Below are positions 6,553 to 9,067 of a DNA stretch of 9,067 bases, piece by piece. The translations under genes were made by a program, and so were the position numbers. A model generated the notes under the pieces. It ran no database searches and was not told where the DNA came from. It was given only the letters and a program-made list of their open reading frames with translations. Each line of letters opens with the position of its first letter. The first letter of the stretch is position 1. The DNA is from Actinomycetota bacterium (GTDB taxonomy: Bacteria; Actinomycetota; Thermoleophilia; Gaiellales; Gaiellaceae), in the NCBI GenBank assembly GCA_005885565.1, contig VAXK01000006.1, forward strand, positions 1-9,067, written 5' to 3'.

Positions 6553-7290
6553 ATGACCGAACACAAGATCGGAACCCGCGAGGAATGGCAGGTGGCCCGA
6601 GACGAGCTCGCCAAGGTCGAGACGGAGCAGGCGGAGCGAAACGAGGAGATCAAGAGCAAGCGTCGCGATCTCCCCTGGGTCCCGGTCGAGAAGGAGTACG
6701 AGTTCGACACCGAGGACGGCAAGAAGACCCTCGCCGAGCTCTTCGACGGGCGCTCGCAGCTGCTCGCCTACAACATCATGTTCGGCCCCGATTACACGCT
6801 CGGCGCCTGCCCAGGTTGCACCAGCTTGGGCGACGGCCTCGACGGCTCGATCGTCCACCTGAACCATCGCGACGTGACACTGCTCTGCTTCTCGCGGGCG
6901 CCGATCGAGCGGCTGACCGCCTACAAGCGGCGGATGGGCTGGCAGTTCCCCTACGTCTCCACCTACAACACCGACTTCGCGTTCGACTTCGGTCTCGCGA
7001 TGAACGAGCAGCAGGCGCAGCAGGTTGCCGAGGTCAAGGAGATGATCGACAACCCGCCCGATTGGCTCGAGGTGTGGTCGCGTCAGGTTGGGGCTGAGCT
7101 GAAGGATGGTCTGCGCGAGAACCCGAGCTGGATCGTCTTCGCGCTCGAGGACGGGACCGTCTACCACACGTACACCGTGTCGGCGCCCGACCCGTTCGTC
7201 GCACCCTATTTCAGCTTCCTACTCGAGCGAACGCCGAAGACCCAATCCGCCGAGCCCCTTACTTGGCGGAAGGACGAGTACCCGGACTGA
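6553..7290 (+). CDS. DUF899 family protein, predicted dithiol-disulfide oxidoreductase (copy 1)
   Basis: A 245-residue member of DUF899 (COG4312 class), a thioredoxin-like fold family whose substrate is not established. The N-terminus HKIGTREEWQVARDEL is followed by a charged helical stretch (about 17-38), then LPWVPVEKEYEFD, LFDGRSQLLAYNIMFGP and ACPGC (Cys86 and Cys89), the probable redox pair; Cys112 follows in VTLLCFSRAP. The C-terminus VYHTYTVSAPDPFVAPYFSF departs from the HTYST.ARG...RHDEY ending seen in copy 2, so the two are diverged paralogs. The ATG at 6553 has the strong ribosome site GGAGGGAG five bases upstream. The stop TGA at 7288-7290 overlaps the ATG of the next small gene, suggesting coupled translation. 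No signal peptide or membrane segment is seen, so it is likely cytoplasmic. Confidence 0.9.
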   Translation: MTEHKIGTREEWQVARDELAKVETEQAERNEEIKSKRRDLPWVPVEKEYEFDTEDGKKTLAELFDGRSQLLAYNIMFGPDYTLGACPGCTSLGDGLDGSIVHLNHRDVTLLCFSRAPIERLTAYKRRMGWQFPYVSTYNTDFAFDFGLAMNEQQAQQVAEVKEMIDNPPDWLEVWSRQVGAELKDGLRENPSWIVFALEDGTVYHTYTVSAPDPFVAPYFSFLLERTPKTQSAEPLTWRKDEYPD

Positions 7291-7451
7291 TGCCGTCGGT
7301 GATGAATGTCACGCTGATGGTCGCCGCGACCGCGATCGTGCTTGCGCAGAAGCTGCTGCCGCCGCGGCCGTTCCTCGACGCCACGCTGGCGCTTGGGATC
7401 TTTGCGTTCGGCGTTCTCGTCGTCGTCGTGCCTTCGGCGTTCCCGGTCTGA
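7290..7451 (+). CDS. Small membrane protein resembling only the C-terminal end of DUF2182 (53 aa)
   Basis: The ATG at 7290 overlaps the preceding stop as TGATG and gives 53 residues: MPSVMNVTLMVAATAIVLAQ, KLLPPRPFLDATLALGIFAF, GVLVVVVPSAFPV. Two hydrophobic helices flank a KLLPPRP turn. From memory, this pattern (VMN..M...A.I.L..KLLP.R......AL.I.GVL....P.A.P) matches the last part of DUF2182, a predicted metal-binding integral membrane protein that is normally several times longer. The rest of that domain is absent upstream, where DUF899 copy 1 sits in another frame. It is thus either a trimmed remnant or a working mini-protein. The coupled start, and a ribosome site 26 bases downstream for the next gene, place it inside the DUF899 operon. 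Confidence 0.65.
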   Translation: MPSVMNVTLMVAATAIVLAQKLLPPRPFLDATLALGIFAFGVLVVVVPSAFPV

Positions 7452-7477
7452 AGGTCTCTGAGAAAGGAAAACAGGTC

Positions 7478-8221
7478 ATGAAACTCATGGGCGATCACAA
7501 GGTCGGGACGCGCGAGGAGTACAGGGCCGCCCGGGACGAGCTGCTCGAGCAGGAGAAAGAGCTCACTCGCGCGGGCGACGAGCTGGCGAAGCGGCGGCGC
7601 GAGCTGCCCTGGGTGCCGATCGAAAAGGACTACGAGTTCGACACGGACACAGGGCGCAGGACCCTTGCGCAGCTCTTCGACGGTCGCTCGCAGCTGCTCG
7701 TCTACCACTTCATGTTCGGTCCGCAATACACGGCGGGCTGCCCGGTCTGCTCTTCCGGCGCGGACACCTACAACGGAGCGGTTCCGCACCTGAACGCGCG
7801 CGACGCGACCTTCCTCTGCGTCTCGCGTGCACCGCTCGAGCGGCTCCGGGCGTACAAGCAGCGGATGGAGTGGAGCTTCCCGTGGGTCTCGGCGGCAAGG
7901 TCCGACTTCAACCTCGACTTCGGCGCCACGCACACCGACGACGAGCTGAGGCAGTTCCTCGAGAGTGACGACCTCGGTCCGGTACCGGGGCTCGCTGCCC
8001 AATGCGGCACGGACCCAGCGGGCTACCTCGCCGAAGGACCGGTCTTCAACTCGTTCGCGATCAGCGACGGTGTCGTCTACCACACCTATTCGACCGGCGC
8101 ACGAGGACTCGAGTTCCTGATGGGCTTCTACGGCATCCTCGACCGCGCCCCAATCGGGCGCAACGAGGGCGACCTGTCCGAGATGTGGATCCGCCGCCAC
8201 GACGAGTACGCCTCACCGTAA
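7478..8221 (+). CDS. DUF899 family protein, predicted dithiol-disulfide oxidoreductase (copy 2)
   Basis: A 247-residue DUF899 protein, the more canonical of the two copies here. HKVGTREEYRAARDEL opens the domain, then LPWVPIEKDYEFD, LFDGRSQLLVYHFMFGP and GCPVC (Cys88 and Cys91) as the probable dithiol, FLCVSRAPLERL (Cys114), an extra Cys176, and the family-typical ending VYHTYSTGARGLEF...RRHDEY. The first 90 or so residues align almost without gaps with copy 1, while the last third differs clearly, with an insertion in this copy around 165-187. The ATG at 7478 has AAAGGA upstream (from about 7463) at good spacing; a second in-frame ATG at 7487 is possible. It is the last gene of a three-gene + strand cassette and converges on marR with only 22 bases between stops. 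Substrate and partner are unknown. Confidence 0.92.
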   Translation: MKLMGDHKVGTREEYRAARDELLEQEKELTRAGDELAKRRRELPWVPIEKDYEFDTDTGRRTLAQLFDGRSQLLVYHFMFGPQYTAGCPVCSSGADTYNGAVPHLNARDATFLCVSRAPLERLRAYKQRMEWSFPWVSAARSDFNLDFGATHTDDELRQFLESDDLGPVPGLAAQCGTDPAGYLAEGPVFNSFAISDGVVYHTYSTGARGLEFLMGFYGILDRAPIGRNEGDLSEMWIRRHDEYASP

Positions 8222-8243
8222 GCACCCGTAGCGACCTCGGCTC

Positions 8244-8744
8244 TCAGCCAAACGTGCAGTCGACGGTGACTTTGTCCAGAGCGTTCTTGAGGACGGCGAG
8301 CTCCTGCTCGTCGAGCTGCGCGACGAACAGTTCCGAGACCCCGCGCAGGTGCACCGGGGCGGTCTCGGTGAGGCGTGCCACGCCGGCGTCGGTCAGCGCG
8401 ACGACGACACCGCGTGCGTCTGCATCGGCGTTGGCTCGCCGGACGAGGCCTTCCTCGACCAGCCGGGCCACACGCCGGGTCATGCCTGACCGCGAGACGA
8501 GCGCCCGGTTCGCCAGGTCCGTCATGCGTAACTCACCGCCCGCGCGCGCCAGCTGAGCGAGCACGTCGAAGTCGGCCAGCGTTAGGCCCGTTCCCTGCGC
8601 GAGATCTATCTCGAGGCGGCGCATGAGCGTGGCGTGTGCCCGCAGGAACGAGTCCCAGGCATCCAGTCCGCTCGCGCTCGGCAACTCACGCGCCACGAGC
8701 CGAGCGAGAAGACCCGCGACATCGGTTTTCGAAGTTACTTGCAT
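8244..8744 (-). CDS. MarR family transcriptional regulator
   Basis: A 166-residue winged-helix regulator of MarR type, expected to act as a dimer on palindromic DNA. Residues 25-50 form the N-terminal dimer helix. The winged helix runs from about 54 to 120: LTLADFDVLAQLARAGGELR, then MTDLANRALVSRSGMTRRVA with the recognition helix near SRSGMTRRVARL, and the wing NADADARGVVVALTDAG (105-121). The C-terminal helices (about 122-160) complete the dimer interface. The ATG at 8744 is taken as the start because the frame upstream (to 8834) is not MarR-like and overlaps the operator region. It is divergent from the YceI gene with 82 bases between starts, and one of two inverted repeats covers its own start codon, so autoregulation plus control of yceI is likely. 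The ligand cannot be told; only two Cys-poor regions and a single Cys163 are present, so thiol sensing is not obvious. Confidence 0.92.
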   Translation of the reverse strand: MQVTSKTDVAGLLARLVARELPSASGLDAWDSFLRAHATLMRRLEIDLAQGTGLTLADFDVLAQLARAGGELRMTDLANRALVSRSGMTRRVARLVEEGLVRRANADADARGVVVALTDAGVARLTETAPVHLRGVSELFVAQLDEQELAVLKNALDKVTVDCTFG

Positions 8745-8784
8745 ACGCAACAACCAATTCGGTAGAGTGCTTGCAGTTGCAAGT
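8737..8784. promoter_or_regulatory. Probable MarR operator: two inverted repeats in the marR-yceI interval
   Basis: Two inverted repeats lie between the divergent genes: TTGC-ATAC-GCAA at 8739-8750, which contains the marR start codon, and CTTGCA-GT-TGCAAG at 8770-8783, perfect over 14 bases. Their centres are 32 bases apart, close to three helical turns, so two dimers could sit on the same face. Outer half-sites ACTTGCA (8737-8743) and TGCAAGT (8778-8784) are also exact complements. This layout is usual for an autoregulating MarR protein; binding itself is inferred. Confidence 0.65.
8739..8768 (+). promoter_or_regulatory. Candidate sigma-70-type promoter for the YceI gene
   Basis: TTGCAT (8739-8744) and TAGAGT (8763-8768) are separated by 18 bases and would place the transcript start near 8775, inside the second inverted repeat. 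A bound MarR dimer at either site would then block it. The -10 match is only partial, so this is a guess from position and spacing. Confidence 0.35.
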
Positions 8785-8826
8785 ATATCTAGACGCTCCG
8801 TAAGGACGAAAGGAGCAGCAAAGCCG

Positions 8827-9067
8827 ATGAGCACGCCGATTTTGACCGTTGCACCGGCCGGTGCCTGGAACCTCGACCTCGTTCATTCGCGGGTCGACTT
8901 CGAGGTTTCCTACCTGGCCGGGAGGTTCAAAGGGGAGTTCCACGAGATCGGAGCCGAGCTGACCGTCGACGGCTCACGCGCGTCGCTCGAGGGCACGGCG
9001 CAGGTCGCGAGCGTCGACGTCAAGGACGAGAACCTCTCCGCCCATCTCCAGTCGCCCGACTTCTTCG
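8827..9067 (+). CDS. YceI family protein (3'-truncated by window edge)
   Basis: Eighty codons are visible before the window ends. W14NLDLVHSRVDFEV, LAGRFKGEFHEIGAELTVDG, LEGTAQVASVDVKDENLSAH and LQSPDFF follow the order of the YceI beta-barrel (lipocalin-like) family, whose members bind long isoprenoid or other lipid-like ligands; roughly the first half of a normal YceI is present. No signal peptide is evident at the N-terminus, so this one is probably cytoplasmic. The ATG at 8827 is preceded by AGGAG at 8811-8815, a somewhat long 11-base spacing. It is divergent from a MarR regulator and is probably its target. Confidence 0.9.
   Translation, partial: MSTPILTVAPAGAWNLDLVHSRVDFEVSYLAGRFKGEFHEIGAELTVDGSRASLEGTAQVASVDVKDENLSAHLQSPDFF

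Noticed and set aside
1..9067. tRNA, rRNA, CRISPR arrays, insertion sequences or attachment sites
   Set aside because: No repeat-spacer pattern, transposase-like frame, long terminal inverted repeats or RNA-gene signatures were seen on reading either strand.

Overview
The window is strongly GC-rich, uses GTG starts often and packs genes tightly. Together with the gene content (an ergothioneine pair, a stand-alone UBP-type zinc finger, a YcaQ-like protein, DUF899 proteins, an orphan PIN toxin), this suggests a high-GC actinobacterium, perhaps of the Thermoleophilia type. That placement is inference from style and content; no rRNA or other marker is present.

Left block (1-3345, + strand): a 5'-truncated egtB (hercynine sulfoxide synthase) overlaps egtD (histidine N-alpha-trimethyltransferase) by 8 bases. 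One base after egtD comes a 95-residue UBP-type zinc-finger protein, then 32 bases later a class-V PLP enzyme that is a reasonable but unproven candidate for the last step of ergothioneine synthesis (C-S lyase, EgtE role). No egtC lies between egtB and egtD.

Middle block (3346-6055): a convergent zinc-dependent MDR dehydrogenase on the - strand, with what looks like a short leftover tail of a cupin gene just past its stop. Divergent from it is a PIN-domain (VapC-like) gene broken by a one-base frameshift and also carrying a His where a conserved Asp is expected. Then comes a YcaQ-like winged-helix protein with the QxD motif of interstrand-crosslink DNA glycosylases.

Right block (6056-9067): about 500 bases with at most one small membrane ORF, followed by a compact cassette of two DUF899 proteins (predicted dithiol-disulfide oxidoreductases, each with a CPxC motif). 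These flank a 53-residue two-helix membrane protein that resembles only the C-terminal end of DUF2182. The cassette converges on a MarR regulator, which is divergent from a YceI-family gene cut off by the window end. The marR-yceI interval holds two inverted repeats 32 bases apart, a likely operator.

Several of the genes point to thiol and redox handling (EgtB/EgtD, the PLP enzyme, paired CPxC proteins, YceI), but they are not one operon and a common role is inference only.
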